64,000 nucleotides of DNA from Straminergon stramineum (GCA_963920665.1 OY987269.1:1056501-1120500), one strand, 5' to 3'; positions 1-11,828 are shown, numbered from the stretch's first letter. Program-made: numbers and translations. Notes: generated by a model not told the origin, from the sequence alone.

Positions 1-25
1 GTGCACTGCTATGCCTAAGACCTAC

Positions 26-1346
26 CCCCTTGTCTGTGCGACTACTTCGTGACCACGAAATTTTTGCTAGATTGCCGAAATTACTCTCGATAATGCCTCC
101 AGACTTGAAAATGGCACGTTCCAGCTCCTCCTCAATGGCTGCATGAACCCATCAAAACGTATATGTCCCCGCATTCTCCAGAGAAAATCTAACAAAAATA
201 CGAGCGACTCTCATACCCCTGCAAATCTTTTTCCATCCGTCTACCAAACTTGAAAGAGAAGGGGGTTATGAGAGCGTACCACTTACTCTGAGCATTCCCT
301 GGACCCCGCTGGATCTGTAGGCCTGTCATCATTTGAAAATATCAAATCCAATAAGAAAGTCTATGTACAAATGACGATTGCATCGTCGTGAATAGAAGCA
401 CGTTTACCATTTGCTTTTCCTGATTTAAGAGTCTTGCCAAGAAGGCTTATTCCGGAAAACTTCCACCAGAACGTTCCGTTTAGTCAAATGGGCGTCTAGC
501 TCACACCCTTCACAAATGAGCTATCGAGACGAATAAACTTAGCAAAGACAATCAATCAGAACCCTATCAATGCTAACTACATTCTAATTCTTGCAAACAT
601 AGAGCACAAACATTGCAAGGAACGATTCATTGGAACGCTAAGGTCACTCAGAAGGAGGGGCTCAAGGCATCAGTGAATTAGCTAGCAGCCGTTCTCGTGA
701 CGGGGAAAACACATGAACTCGAATGTCCCAGCCCTACCTTTATAACGAGTGCCGACGTATCCCAACCACATGGCGACTTTCTTCTTCATCCGCCTCCCGT
801 TGATGGGCGGGGCGGGGGTGGGGGCGGCCGAGGGAAAGGCATCGGAAAGTGCGACGGTGGAGAAGACTTCGGGAGCGCCCCATCGAAGCCGTGCATCACC
901 TTCACCATCGCCAGGGATCGCACGAAGGAGGCACGCGGGATAAGGTAGCAGCACTGCGAGGGAGGGCAAACCTGGGAAGGAGAAGGGCGAGGCCCATTGG
1001 AAAGCGCGATAGGGAGAGGTCGCCCCTGCAAGAGAAGATGTTAGAACCGACAGGATGGAGTCCGCGAAGCTGGCGGAAAGCCATTGAATCGAAGCAGTTC
1101 AAGAGGAGATTCGAGGGGACGAGGCCGGAACAAGGGAGGGAGGGCTACCGAGCGAGCGAGCGAGCTCCACTATCCTCCTCAGCTTCCCCCAACAATAAGT
1201 AAGTAAGTCAGTAATTCCAGGAAGTTCGATCGATATGGAAGCTAGCTTAGCTTACCTGCGGTGAAGGGGGCCATGACAAGGAAGGCAGGAACGCGAAACA
1301 TGCTCGAGACAGGCGAGGAGGCGAACGGAGAACCAATTTCGAACAT
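26..1346 (-). CDS. tRNA pseudouridine synthase, TruA/PUS1 type, 5' part (four exons, runs off the left edge)
   Basis: Isomerises uridine to pseudouridine in tRNA. I assembled it by splicing on the minus strand. Exon 1 is 1346-1256, exon 2 is 971-738, exon 3 is 322-287 and exon 4 is 138-26. Donors GTAAGC, GTAGGG, GTAAGT and GTAGGT and the matching AG acceptors keep one frame for 158 codons. The N-terminal core [23 protein letters not shown], then [15 protein letters not shown] and the catalytic RSSRTDKG (Asp nucleophile) follow the family order exactly. Exon 4 ends right after RTDKG, so the rest of the catalytic domain lies outside the window. About 90 residues precede KKKVAMW and look like a targeting or variable region. 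The first in-frame ATG (1346) is taken as start; 1301 or 1274 are possible, and 789 if exon 1 is not used. The family call is firm, the extreme N-terminus is not. Confidence 0.86.
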
Positions 1347-1637
1347 CCTAATCCTATGAAGAAGCTCGTGACGCCTGCTTGCTGGCACCTTAGGGGACAA
1401 GAAAAAGGGCAGGGCGGAGGGAGGCGAGCGAGGGAAGGCGAAGCTCTCAGAGAGAAGGAGACTCTCATGAGGGCCAATAGGGGTAAGTTGTAACACCTCC
1501 GAGAATGAAGTTTGTATGAAGAATGACAAGGTAAGGGGTGGAAGGAGGAGCCAATAGGAGCCCTTCTCTTTGAAGGAGGTGTGACACTCCTTTGCTGAAA
1601 GCGAGACACTAATTTAGTACACTGAAAACTTCAAGGT
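1347..1637 (-). promoter_or_regulatory. GC-rich 5' flank of the pseudouridine synthase gene
   Basis: This stretch lies upstream of the most likely start codon and keeps the GC-rich composition of the gene's 5' end, in contrast with the AT-rich transposon that follows. No clear TATA box was identified. The transposon at 1641 truncates or displaces the upstream promoter, so the original distal promoter may now lie beyond 7066. Confidence 0.45.
1594..1634 (+). repeat. Imperfect ~40-bp direct repeat on the left flank of the PIF element
   Basis: Ends in CACTGAAAACTTC and contains GAAAG..GAGAC.CTAAT. A related copy lies at 7078-7108 on the other side of the element, longer than the 3-bp target duplication can explain. 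Confidence 0.6.
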
Positions 1638-1640
1638 TTA

Positions 1641-1662
1641 AGGGATGTTCCCACTTGGTCAT
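1641..1662 (+). repeat. Left terminal inverted repeat of the PIF/Harbinger element
   Basis: The shared core is TGTTCCCACTTGG, with AGG at the outer edge. It pairs with the right terminus at 7042-7063 with only a few mismatches. TTA lies immediately outside. Confidence 0.88.
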
Positions 1663-2555
1663 TGATAGGAACTGCTACTTTTTCATAAGCACTATGAAGA
1701 AATAACTTCCAAAATTTTTCACATTGAGCCTGTTGAGGTTCAGGATTTCCGTATTCTATAGTAAATTAATACAAACCCTATGTTCACAATGAGGTGGTCT
1801 TATCAAAAGGGCCACCCATGCTTGCCTACTTTTTCCTCAAGTAGTTCCCACCTGCTTTGTCACTTCAATCACATTAGTGGTGGAGCCCTAGCAGTTCAAG
1901 AGAGGGGAGCAATTCGAGGTCATTTGCTACAGTGCAAAATGGAATATCATCCCTCTCACTTTAGTTTCGTAAATGTTGTTGTAATTCTTCTGTTTCGTAG
2001 CCTCGACTCAACGTGTTGTTTGCTCTTGTTGCACTCCATCTGCCACTCGTTGTGGCGCTTGTCATCGTCGCGTGTGTTGCCCTCTATTCTTGTCATTGTG
2101 ATCATTATTGCGGTGCCTCTATTTCTTTTTACGTTCTAAGGTAGCATGGATGCCATTGTTGGCACGTTTTTGTAGAATTTGGATGCGGGACTTGCAATTG
2201 CTTCATGCCATCATTATCTGTGGCCTTCATTTGCTGTAACAAACATTCTCTGTCATCAATTGCGAGGGTAAATTTTATTGAATTCGTGAATTTTTTTCCA
2301 ATTTGTAGTCATGAATCTCACAGGTTTTTTGTTCTGATCACTTTGAGTCATGCATCCTCATGAAATAGTGTACGAAAATTAGAGTTAGCACTTTCAAAGC
2401 AATTAGGTAAGAATTCTCAATACACACTTATGATTTTCCATATTCTGAATATAGTCTTTTGAAACCCAAATCCTTTGTTTTCTGTCTTCACCTGTTGTTT
2501 TTGTCATTGTCATCTTTTTTTGTAGGCGTGATTTTGGCACTTCACAGCTCGTAAT

Positions 2556-2813
2556 ATGGAAGATTTTTCTAGCCCCCACAATGTGGTGGCATTCATTGCT
2601 TGGCTTCTATCGTTGCTTCTAAATGCAAATGAGGTGTTGAGTTTGTCACCGCCATCTGAGTTGGAGGAGGAGTTGGAGGATTCATTGTTGACTTTGGTTC
2701 ACAGTTTGCAGCCTCTCATGACTAACACATACTCCCAGAAGACAAATACACTACACCACTATAGATTGTGTACTTCATTCAATGTTTTTGACGAAGAAAC
2801 GAGCTTCTGGTGA
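2556..2813 (+). CDS. Possible N-terminal exon of the Harbinger transposase (85 codons)
   Basis: An 85-codon open frame with a hydrophobic stretch (AFIAWLLSLLLN) followed by an acidic glutamate-rich segment. It lies directly upstream of the transposase but in a different frame, so it would need an intron or a lost base to join. No family match is recognised; its position inside the element is the only argument. It could also be non-coding. Confidence 0.3.
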   Translation: MEDFSSPHNVVAFIAWLLSLLLNANEVLSLSPPSELEEELEDSLLTLVHSLQPLMTNTYSQKTNTLHHYRLCTSFNVFDEETSFW

Positions 2814-2821
2814 AACCATGG

Positions 2822-3889
2822 TCAACGACCTGGTTTTCTAGATTCTTGTTAGAATAGTATAATAATAGTCGTTGGATGTCCATGTTCAGGATGATGAAAC
2901 CTTCTATTTTAGCATTGGCAGAAGTACTGCCACCCCATATCCAAAAAAAGAACACCAAGTACAGGCTAGCCATCCCTGTACTTGTACACGTTGCTTGTAC
3001 ATTATTCAAGCTAACTCACGGTGCTAACTTCACAATTTGTAGTGAGATGTTTGCCATTGGACGTAGTACAATGTCCAAAGTTCTATGCGAGGTTGTAAAT
3101 GCAATCAACGAGACATTGCGTCATGAAATTTGTTGGCCAATTGGAGAAAAGATGCGTGAAACACAAGAGAAGTTTTCTAACCTTTGTGGATTACCTTTTG
3201 TTGTTGGTGCAATAGACAGCATGCATGTTTCCATATTGAAGCTTGATTTCGAGGCAACAAATTATTTTTACTTCAAGACAAGTGGATACAGTATGAACTG
3301 CCAAGCCGTTGTCGATAGCAAGAAGCGTTTCCTCAACTTGTTTGTTGGAATGCTAGGTTCAACTAATGATAGTCGCATGTTGTGAAGGTCATCACTCCAT
3401 TCTCTAACCACTCATGGAAACTTGATGGACGATGCACAATTTGTAGATGGCTACACACCTTACATCGTTGGTGACTTGAGATATCCATTATTGTCGTGGC
3501 TAATGATTCCTCATAGAGGACAGGGTCAATTTTCAATATCTGAGACCCTATTCAACAAGAGATTGAAGAGAGGACAATGTATAGTTGAGAATGCTTTTGG
3601 CATTCTGAAGCAAACTTTTAGGGAGTTGCTCATCAAATCAGATTTGCGAGTCACTTTCCTTCCTAATGTAATTTTGTGTTGTGCAATTTTGCACAACCTT
3701 TTACTGCTACAATCCCATGAAGAAGTCGAGGAACTCTTGGAAGTCCTCCACATGGAAGACCTGCATGGAGAAATCTTGGATGATGATGCACCTATCATAG
3801 ACAATGTTGCAGTCATAACGGAGGACATGGCAACTGTGTTAGGGACTGAGAAGCGAACGCAGCTAGGGGTCTATCTCAACACTCGATGA
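2822..3889 (+). pseudogene. PIF/Harbinger (HARBI1-like) DDE transposase with two in-frame stops
   Basis: This is the nuclease that cuts and moves the element. The frame is continuous from about 2822 to 3889 but interrupted by TAG at 2855-2857 and TGA at 3383-3385, each where the family has a normal residue. The first segment has the FRM motif and the GRSTMSKV helix-turn-helix-like region. The catalytic triad is visible: Asp in VGAIDSMH (nt 3215), Asp in GSTNDSR (nt 3368) and Glu in IVENAFG (nt 3587). CCAILHNLL near the end is also a family motif. All three acidic residues are kept, so inactivation appears recent or the stops are read through. The C-terminal ~60 residues are acidic. Function is firmly assigned; activity is doubtful. 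Confidence 0.9.
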
Positions 3890-4191
3890 CAACAACAACC
3901 ATAAAACCAACGATATGGAAGTGTCACTCTTTCATTTGATATGTGGTTGCTTATTGCTCAAGAATGCTTTGGTAATATTGTGGGCAAATACAAGCAAAAA
4001 AAACTTTATTCATTGCAAAGAAAGAGTGCCATGCATCCTCTCACATGTTCCTTTGGCACTATAGAGAGCAATATGAATCAACAGAGGAAGAGCAGTATCT
4101 AAAGCTTGCTATAATAGTTTAGTAGTCCTATGTACTTAGCTACTATAAGTATTGGTAATGACATAGGTCCTCACTTTCGGCTATGGGTAGC

Positions 4192-5390
4192 CTAGTCTTT
4201 CATTTCAATATGTGTTGTAGTTCCATTGCCCTTGTCTTCTACGCTAGTGCTAGCAAATGGGGTAGCATTAGAGTGTTCAGGTACGTTTACCTTCTTCAAG
4301 GCCATTGTAGTTGTGGCGAAGTTGGTTGCGGCAGCTTGATCTTGTTTCTGTAACACTTCTTTATTTGACATTGTCAATCCTCTCCCTAACACAACAGAAA
4401 GTTGGGATAGGCAAGTGACCATTTCACCTTGCTTCATGATGGCCAATCTTGCATTGTCATTGGCAATTATAGTACTCTCATATAAGTGCCAATCTTTCTC
4501 TCTTTGATACTCCATTTGTTCCGTGAACAATTTGAGTTGCACCTCAATCTTGGATTGCTCCAATTGTAGTGACGCATCTGTAATCTCCTGCATTTGGGAT
4601 GCCATGACAGCTCCTGTCGCTTTTGTTGCCTCCGCTATTACTATGTGACCTAATACATTTTTCCATCTTACTATTGTGTTGCCTAGACGTCTGTGCAAAG
4701 TGTATTGTGTGTTCTTAGAGGAACTAATGACTTGTGGGGTGATGCCTAGGGGTAGCCCGGTAAAAGCTCTGGAAGCTAGACTTCGTATTTCGTTAGGTTG
4801 TCGGGGGGTCCCACGAGATGCAAAAGAGGTGGTTCGACGAGGCGACAAAGGTGTTGAAGTGTCTCCCGTTGTTTGAACGCCTTCACACTATGATATCTCC
4901 ATAGGGTCCTCCGTCTCTAGGTCACTATCACCTTCCTCCACATCTTCTTGCTGTTGGTTTTGGGGTGGACAATAATTTATATAAGATGGGGACAATAAAT
5001 CCCAAATGTGGGGTGAATGGATTTGCGGATGATTTCCGTATCATTCATGGATGGCGTCGAAAAACTCTTGGGCAAATTGACGAGGAAGTCCCTCAGCTTT
5101 GTGCTTTGCAAATGTAAGATCCTAATAATCTGGTACATTCTGACCCGTGCAACTTAGGTAGTTTGCAATCCTTTTGTAGTCTGGCAAAAGTTGGTTCCAT
5201 TTCATTTTGCATGATGGTCCATCTTGCACACATGGTGAAAATCCTACCCACATCACTACCTAAGAGATGCGTATCCACTTGCTTGTATCTGGAGTCATCA
5301 AATCCCATCCATCAATTGTGTCCAATTCTTGTAGGTACATCTCACGTTTTGCTCAAATGAGAACAAAAATCTCTTGGGGCAACCAGTTGG
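4192..5390 (-). pseudogene. Myb/SANT-like partner protein of the Harbinger element, broken
   Basis: On the minus strand the 5' end near 5390 encodes RGPNWLPQEIFVLI, then after a stop AKREMYLQELDTIDGW, which resembles the Myb/SANT-like (trihelix) domain of plant PIF/Harbinger second proteins. The frame then shifts: 5308-5093 continues with a segment starting MGFDDSRYKQ. The C-terminal part, 4848-4192 (about 218 codons), is open and holds a polar helix-rich region (QLEQSKIEVQLKLFTEQM) compatible with a coiled coil. In this superfamily such a protein binds the terminal repeats and helps import the transposase. At least one stop and one frameshift mean it is not intact. The individual boundaries are approximate. 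Confidence 0.72.
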
Positions 5391-7041
5391 GGCCTCTATC
5401 TTTATGAGTGCGTTTGGGTAGAGGTCCTCCTTGAGTTCCACTTAATACATCTTGTGTTGTTGAGCTTGTCCTTCTGGCATGCACATTGTTGTGATTGTGT
5501 GTGAAGGGAGGTAATGGAATTCGTCTTGCCACTACAAATAGTTTGAATAGGATAATGAGTGAGAATAAAAGGAATCAATGCAGCTTGCACACTGTCGTCT
5601 AGGAAGGGAAGTTACTTCAATGAAAATTTCTTAGAGGGAGGATGGGATGAACTATAATAGAATAAATGAATAGAGATAAATGAATGAGGAAACTAAAACA
5701 ATGAATGAGGAAATGAATTTTGATTGCACTATTTGTTACTAGTAGTATTGCACTTTTTCATTGAAGCATTAGAGTAGTTTCTGTTGTTTTGCAGGTCCAT
5801 TGGTCACAAATGTGCAGGATTGTGGGAGGAACTTAATGTAACACATTTGTAGGGCAATGATGTCTTGAAAACTAGAAATGGAAAAACGTGCACCTTTGCA
5901 AGATGATACACACAAAATTATTTCATATAAATATATGATCCTAAAATGAATTCATGCTCTAACATACTAAATGAAAAAAGAAAATGTGACATTCTCAATA
6001 TACAACTTCTCATTTAGGCATCAGAGTGTTGTTTGTCTTTGTGCAGGTCGAGTTCCTTCCTACTTCACCCCACATTCAAAATTTAGTACAAGGAGAGGTG
6101 TAGAAGTAATACTCACCATCCACGAGCATTGTTGTAGGTTGCAGGGGGGCTCCTTATTGCTAACAAATCAAGCAGTTCTCCATTGTTTGTGTTTAGATTT
6201 CTGATAAGTACAAAAGCTAAACTTCAGCTAGAAAATAGGATGGGATAAAGAGTGGAAGCTCATGCAATGCACTTGTGAGACAAAACAAGTGAACATTACT
6301 GTCTCTAATGGAAATTGCTAGAAGCACTCATCACTTGGAAGTAAAAAGTGGCCGCATGCCCACAATAATTATAGCTTCTTAGTTGAAAGCAAAGAGTGGT
6401 ACCATAATTCCAAGGACAAAGTTCTAATGACGAAAAAGGCAGACATCCAAGTACACATTCTAGTGTAAAAGGAGTACTAAAACTAAATTTGCAATTACAA
6501 AATTTTAAAAGAAAACACTAGGACTCCACATCAAGCATATCACACACAAAAAATTTGTTACTAAAAAATGGAAGGACAATTGAAGGAAAAAATTCATACA
6601 ATAAATTGCACAATTGAAGTACCAAGAAGAGAACATACCTTTAGCTGATTCCAAATATATGAAGTAATTAGAAGGAAAAGTTGGCTTTGCTTTATATTGA
6701 AGCTATTGGCATGGTCTCATGAAATTTCACTAACTGTGCCCCAAATTTCGGTAACTGCGGGCCAAATTTGAGACCACTCTTCCATAATGGGCCGTCAAGA
6801 CCTCCCTTTGATAAGAGCGGCCTAAAAAATCTGAAATCTTCATTTTGAGAAGATATCCAAGTTGTTGTTACCCACTTGTTTGGTAGTGGTGGGCCAAAAA
6901 AGTGCAGGTGTTAAATAGCCGTACTTGTGCTCTTAAGTGCATGCCACATCACTTGCCAAGTAGGTTTGATGGCTACTAAAGCACCCATATGGAAATGCGC
7001 AGCCATTTAAAACTCTTTTACCAATCAAACATCACCAACGT
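5391..7041. other. Non-coding right part of the PIF/Harbinger element
   Basis: No supported gene. A short imperfect direct repeat is visible: a segment around 5759-5795 and one around 6008-6047 share a GCAT..GAGT..T-rich..TTTG(T/G)GCAGGTC pattern. 5650-5715 has a degenerate ATGAATGAGGAAA repeat. Confidence 0.5.
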
Positions 7042-7063
7042 AAGGCCAAGTGGGAACACACCT
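7042..7063 (-). repeat. Right terminal inverted repeat of the PIF/Harbinger element
   Basis: Reverse-complement partner of 1641-1662, followed directly by the TTA duplication at 7064-7066. Confidence 0.88.
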
Positions 7064-7077
7064 TTAGGCAAGCAGAG

Positions 7078-7108
7078 TGAAAGGGAGAGACTAATGCACT
7101 GAAAACTT
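7078..7108 (+). repeat. Imperfect direct repeat on the right flank of the PIF element
   Basis: Contains GAAAGGGAGAGACTAATG and ends GCACTGAAAACTTC, matching the left-flank copy at 1594-1634 with a small gap. Confidence 0.6.
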
Positions 7109-8468
7109 CGTGGGTGAGAACTTCTTCATGCCCATTTTGCAATTCCAGAAGAGAAAAAATAAACTTCTCAATCTTCAAACTAGTGGCCCTTAGAGATTCA
7201 AGAAGAAAGTGTCATATCTGCATTATCTATAGATTGAGAATGGGGAGAAGAAGATATGTCAATCCCTAATGTAAGAGTGTTGTGGACACTAAGATAGTGT
7301 CCGAAGGATGACTTCATATTAGACTTTAGGATGGAAAAAAATATTTTTTCATCCAATATATTTTAGAAATTGCTTGAGTATATTTGAAGTGAATAGAATA
7401 GAAAATTCTCTCATTACGATATTATTGACTTTTCTATAGAAGAAGACGTTTATTCCACGGATTACCTTTGTAGTGTATTTTGGCCATTTCTTGCTAATTG
7501 CTCATGTGAACTTTTGCAATATGAAAAGGGTATTCTTTGAATTTGGGTTCAACTAATGAAATTAAGCTTATCAAGTGTCAATTCCACTCCAATTGGAAAT
7601 TTTGAAAAATTTGCAATATATTCAATATTTTATAACAATATGAACTTTGGGCATGTAACTATAATTTGTTGAATTTCTAATTTTAGAGCAATACAACAAC
7701 TTTGATGTATACCATGAAAAATGAATATAAAAATTTTCATTCATATCTAATTACAAAATGGCAGTAAATAGAGTGATACACAATGAAGCTTGAAATCAAT
7801 GGTTATAGGCTAGTCCTTCTAGGGTTAAGAAAACTATAGTTTATAGAGTCCTCTAATAGCATCCACCTCCTAAAATGGACATGATTTATACATTTTTTTC
7901 TTTTTCATTGCTTCAACAATAGACTAATTAGTGTACATTTCAAAAGGTGGATGCTTTTAGTGATGTGCATTTCAACTTCAAAATTCATAACTAATTCCAC
8001 AAAGCTCCAAAAAATATGAAATGACTTGGGTTAGATGCCAATTCCATTTACCTTTTAAGAACAATTAACTAAAGAATATTTGAAGATGTTCAACCTCTCT
8101 AAATTAATTTTCAACTCTTAAATGGTGTTTTTTGTGAACCTCCTACCTCACAATTGGTCCCAATTGTTATTCCAATTTCAAAACCACCAAAATCAATCAA
8201 TAGGAGTGCCTAGATTCTTAAATTAGGTCATCAATCAAATCCAAAATTTTACTCTATATATCAAAAGCCAACCCAATTTTCTTTTATATTACATAGTCAA
8301 TTGTATGATGGTATTTTTGTGCCCAAAATTTGAATCCAATTGCTAAAATTTAGGTGACCAAGTATTTGGACCACTTGGGCCAAATTTGAAGTAGCCTTAT
8401 ATTTGTAAGCTGGGTCAACTTGGAATTGGAGATAGGCCCTAATGTAAAGTCACCTTCAAAATGCTAGC
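7109..8468. other. AT-rich intergenic DNA, no gene recognised
   Basis: Short frames only, no coding signature, no terminal repeats identified. 8469-8471 is the TAA duplication of the next element. Confidence 0.5.
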
Positions 8469-8751
8469 TAAGAGCATCCACTCTACAGATGCACCAAATA
8501 GGGGCGCCAAGTGCTATTATGGGGTGCAGGTTTGAAGAATTTGGCTTCGCTTCTCTTCCTATGTTCCACGGCAAACACGCCAAGTAGGGGTGCCACACGA
8601 ACCATTTAATTGAAGGGTAGTTTCTTTTCTTAAAAATCTAACTATAAAAAAGTTAAATCGACAATTTGTTGAGAGTAGTAATGTCATCCACCTCACTATG
8701 TTCTATAGGCATCTTCGACTTCATTTGAGTTTTCTTTTTAGGGAAAGAAGC

Positions 8752-8838
8752 TCTTTATAAACACATGGGGTGTTAGGAGATAGGCCAACCCATGTAGAAT
8801 ATGTAAAGTAGAGTTAGTAAGAGCTTCAACCATGAGTG
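8752..8838 (-). promoter_or_regulatory. Promoter-like module, copy 1
   Basis: Minus-strand order: ATGAGTGG-like start, ACATATTC.ACATGGGTTGG, CTCC, CCCCATGTG, TTTATAAAGAGC. It faces outward in the foldback at 8735-8938. The TATA element is seen, promoter activity is inferred. Confidence 0.5.
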
Positions 8839-8919
8839 GTTTAGGCTCCTACTAACTCTAATTTACATATCCCACATGAGTTGGCCTATCTCCTACCCCC
8901 CCATGTGTATATAAAGAGC
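8830..8919 (+). promoter_or_regulatory. Promoter-like module, copy 2
   Basis: CATGAGTGGTTTAGGCTCCT, then TTACATATCCCACATGAGTT, then CCCCCATGTGTATATAAAG. Faces outward, mirror of copy 1. Confidence 0.55.
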
Positions 8920-9308
8920 TTCCATTCTAATCTAAAAACCAAAACCACTAGAATCTAATCTCATCAAAATTCACTTGACTCAAGTAAAGGAAATGTTATT
9001 GCAATGCTAAATGCAATTCTTTTGAGTTAGTATGACGTTAGTGAAGGAAACTCACTACAACATTCAATGACATTGGGTCCATTCAGTAGCCAATTGGAGG
9101 TTGGTACCTTGAAAACTGGACTGAAATTAAAATGCAAAACTCTTGGTGTAGCACACTAAAGCCACGCTATTCCATAGTGGCCTCTTCAGAATTCATCGTG
9201 GCTAGGTTTTCTTTTACTTGGTGCACCTGCCATGGGGAAGAAAATCAACCCTGACACGCCCAACAACGTGTTGAGCCTATTTAGCGAGTTGGCGTGCGGA
9301 TGCTCTAA

Positions 9309-10280
9309 TGTGTTGCACAAATACAAATACCTTACTTCATAGTAACTTAGCACAATAAAGTATGAATATGGTAGTAGCCATCAATGCAGCATGAGTTTGA
9401 AGCTTGGAATGCCCAAGTTCTCATTGCAATTAGACTCCATATGAAGCGAAGCTAGTTAAAAAGAAATGAGAGCCCTTAAAAAAGAAAGGCAAAAAATGGA
9501 ACCTTGACACTATACTAAATGCCCAACAAAATGGGGACTTTGCTATGGTAGGGCAAGAAACAAAATGGAAGGGCAAATGAAAAGACAACCTAGGGGAGCA
9601 TTAGGAAGCCATGATTGGCTAAATGACCTCACATACGTATAGAGATGGACAATCAAAGAGGTATGGGGCTAAGAGGGGTACAATTGGAGAGGGTTGCTAT
9701 GATGTGAGTGTAGAAGTGTAAGCCCATGAGCCTACAATACTACACACCTATGTTATAGGTGTAGATATCATAGAAATCAGCTATGATTATAGGGTATATA
9801 TATTACAACTACCTATATTATAGGTGTTTATAATACATACACCTTCTATAGTGTGTGGTATCTATATTATAGGTACCTATAATGTAGACTCAATGCTCAT
9901 AAGCTCGCATTCCTAGGCTCGCATACTAGCACCGTTGTCCAACCTGTAGGGTGCGCTATTTTCAACATTAGGCTAAAATTCAAGATTAGAATGGGGTTTT
10001 TTTCCCCTTTTCAAAGTTGGGACTAGTAAGGTTATGACACATGTTTAAGTAATGAGCTAAATTGAATGATTGGAATTGGAAGATTCTAAACATTGGCTAC
10101 TTGTGAAATGCACTTGTTGGCTCCCAAAATTCATAGTAATTTCAATTTTGGGAATAAATTCTGAAAATTTTGCTATCCCCATATTTCCTATCTTCTTACA
10201 TGGGAAAAATTTCCACCACCTCATACTCCACATGCTCTGCTTCAAAATTGCTTAAATGATTGACTACTAGTTCTTCTACC
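9309..10280. other. Intergenic DNA with a palindromic AT-rich repeat at about 9710-9940
   Basis: At 9745-9880 the unit CCTATATTATAGGTG and close variants recur several times, and the ends (CCCATGAGCC near 9733, GGCTCGCATACTAGC near 9914) are imperfect inverted repeats. The right end resembles 28431-28490, so a dispersed element family is likely. No gene. Confidence 0.45.
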
Positions 10281-10284
10281 TTAA

Positions 10285-10871
10285 CCCCTACTAAGTGCTC
10301 CAACATCCATTTTTTAGATGATGAACAAATTGAAATTGAAGTTTCATCCTCCTAGTACCTACTTGGATGAAAATTATTTTAATTTGTAGAGATACTTGAT
10401 CAAGTTGTTGCCCTATCTAAGTGCTGGATTTGGCATTACTACAATACATATTTTTCTAAAATTTCCAGTGCAAATTTGTCAAGTGGTTGGCCAAGCCAAA
10501 ATTGCATTGACTTTAGTTCAAAACTAGATTTGCAAAAATGAGGTCATAGATTTGAAGAATAGAAAATTTTCAAAAAAATCACCATGTGAAGAAAACCTCA
10601 TTTCAAATCCATTCCAACAAATTTTATTCAAAAAATGGTAATGTTTTGCTTGTAATTGAATTTTGAAGGAATTTTGAAATTTTCCTTTTAAAATTTATAA
10701 TAAAATATTGGTGATAGCATTGGTGAATCTAACTCTGCGGATGGAATCTACAACTCTTAGCCTACAACTTTTACTTGTATACCAATTCCAAACACATGTA
10801 CTTCCAAATAGCACTTTATAATAATTTTTCTCAAATCGTCAATTCTAGAGATGAAAGTGGACTTTTAGGGG
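10285..10871. mobile_element. TTAA-flanked TIR element T1 (piggyBac-like ends)
   Basis: TTAA at 10281-10284 and 10872-10875. The ends are CCCCTACTAAGTGC and, read inward, CCCCTAAAAGTCC. 587 bp, no coding capacity. The end structure matches the other TTAA elements in the window. Confidence 0.6.
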
Positions 10872-11828
10872 TTAACTTAACTCAACTTCTTATTTTCTTC
10901 TTATTTGGCAACCACATGCCTATTTAATGGAGTGAATTTTGACAGCTTCAATTTTAGAGGATGAATGAAGGTTGTAAGAGCATCACCAAACATCTTGCAA
11001 AATGTAGGGGTGATTTGGCTAGCAAAATGCCAGGCCATCCATTTTGCAAGCCGGGTTGATATGCTATGCCCCACCTACGACTTGTTAATAGACCAAACTA
11101 GGAGTGAACTAGGAGGTAAAAATCTCAACAATAGACTTATCTTAATAAGACGAAGAAGTCTAAATGCTACAATGATAGATGAACTTCAAATTTTCTGAAA
11201 GAGAATCAACCTCCTATGGAAGAAAATACACTTATTGTATGTGTGACATTACCCTAGACTGTAGGAATTTAGAAATTAAACCTTGCTAGTAGGTCTACAA
11301 TAGGAGGCTCATGAATGGACCATGTAAGGGTTGGTTTGCCTTTTTCATGTATTTTTTTAGATGGGATTATTTTTAGCTCATTTTTCAGACAAAGAGAAAT
11401 AGATTCTAATTGTAACACAAATCGTTTGGTATTTTTTGAAGCATTTTGGAATTACTTATGAATTTTCAAACAAGATGAGTCATAGGTCCCTAGTTATGTC
11501 CCTAGGTCTTCCATAAACCATTCACTTGCAACTTCTAGAGAGAAATGGGGAAAGCAAAGAGAATGATTGTCTCTTGCAATAAATAATATTTTTTTTATCA
11601 ATCCATTCAATGACTAGTGAAGATCCATTTAAAGACCACCTCACTTCCATTTCAGGCAAGTCTACATAGGTGGTTCTAAAATGCCCACTCACTTTCAGAG
11701 CCTCCTACCTTAAAGAACTTTGAGAATGTGACCTTATTAGTAAGTCTAGAGAATACAAAGATAGATCAATTCCATAGTTTATTGTTATGAGTACAATATT
11801 ACGAATAGTAAATGGCATTAGAAACTAT

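Larger units (their letters stand above)
1641..7063. mobile_element. PIF/Harbinger DNA transposon, 5.4 kb, decayed autonomous copy
   Basis: The element starts AGGGATGTTCCCACTTGG and ends, read inward on the minus strand, AGGTGTGTTCCCACTTGG. It is flanked by identical 3-bp duplications TTA (1638-1640 and 7064-7066), the PIF/Harbinger target preference. It carries the two genes typical of the superfamily: a DDE transposase on plus and a Myb/SANT-like protein on minus, arranged tail to tail. Both are broken by stops or frameshifts, so this copy is unlikely to be active. It sits about 300 bp upstream of the pseudouridine synthase start. Confidence 0.9.
8735..8938. mobile_element. Small foldback (MITE-like) element nested in the Tourist-like element
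   Basis: About 90-bp arms pair across a short centre near 8830: the left arm reads AAGCTCTTTATAAACACATG and its mirror at the right reads CATGTGTATATAAAGAGCTT. Each arm carries one copy of the promoter-like module found elsewhere in the window, both pointing outward. Confidence 0.75.
8472..9305. mobile_element. Tourist-like (PIF/Harbinger-type) non-autonomous element
   Basis: Starts GAGCATCCACTC and ends, read inward, GAGCATCCGCACGCC. TAA flanks both sides (8469-8471, 9306-9308). No transposase. The same GAGCATC terminus recurs at 10978 and 42928. It contains a nested foldback at 8735-8938. Confidence 0.75.

Noticed and set aside
1..25. GTGCAC at the left edge as the continuation (Val-His) of the pseudouridine synthase after a 19-bp intron
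   Set aside because: A 19-bp spliceosomal intron is not credible; the real intron most likely continues beyond the window and the match is chance.
849..1202. Long plus-strand frame through the GC-rich island
   Set aside because: It overlaps the minus-strand exons supported by splice sites and conserved motifs; it is a shadow frame.
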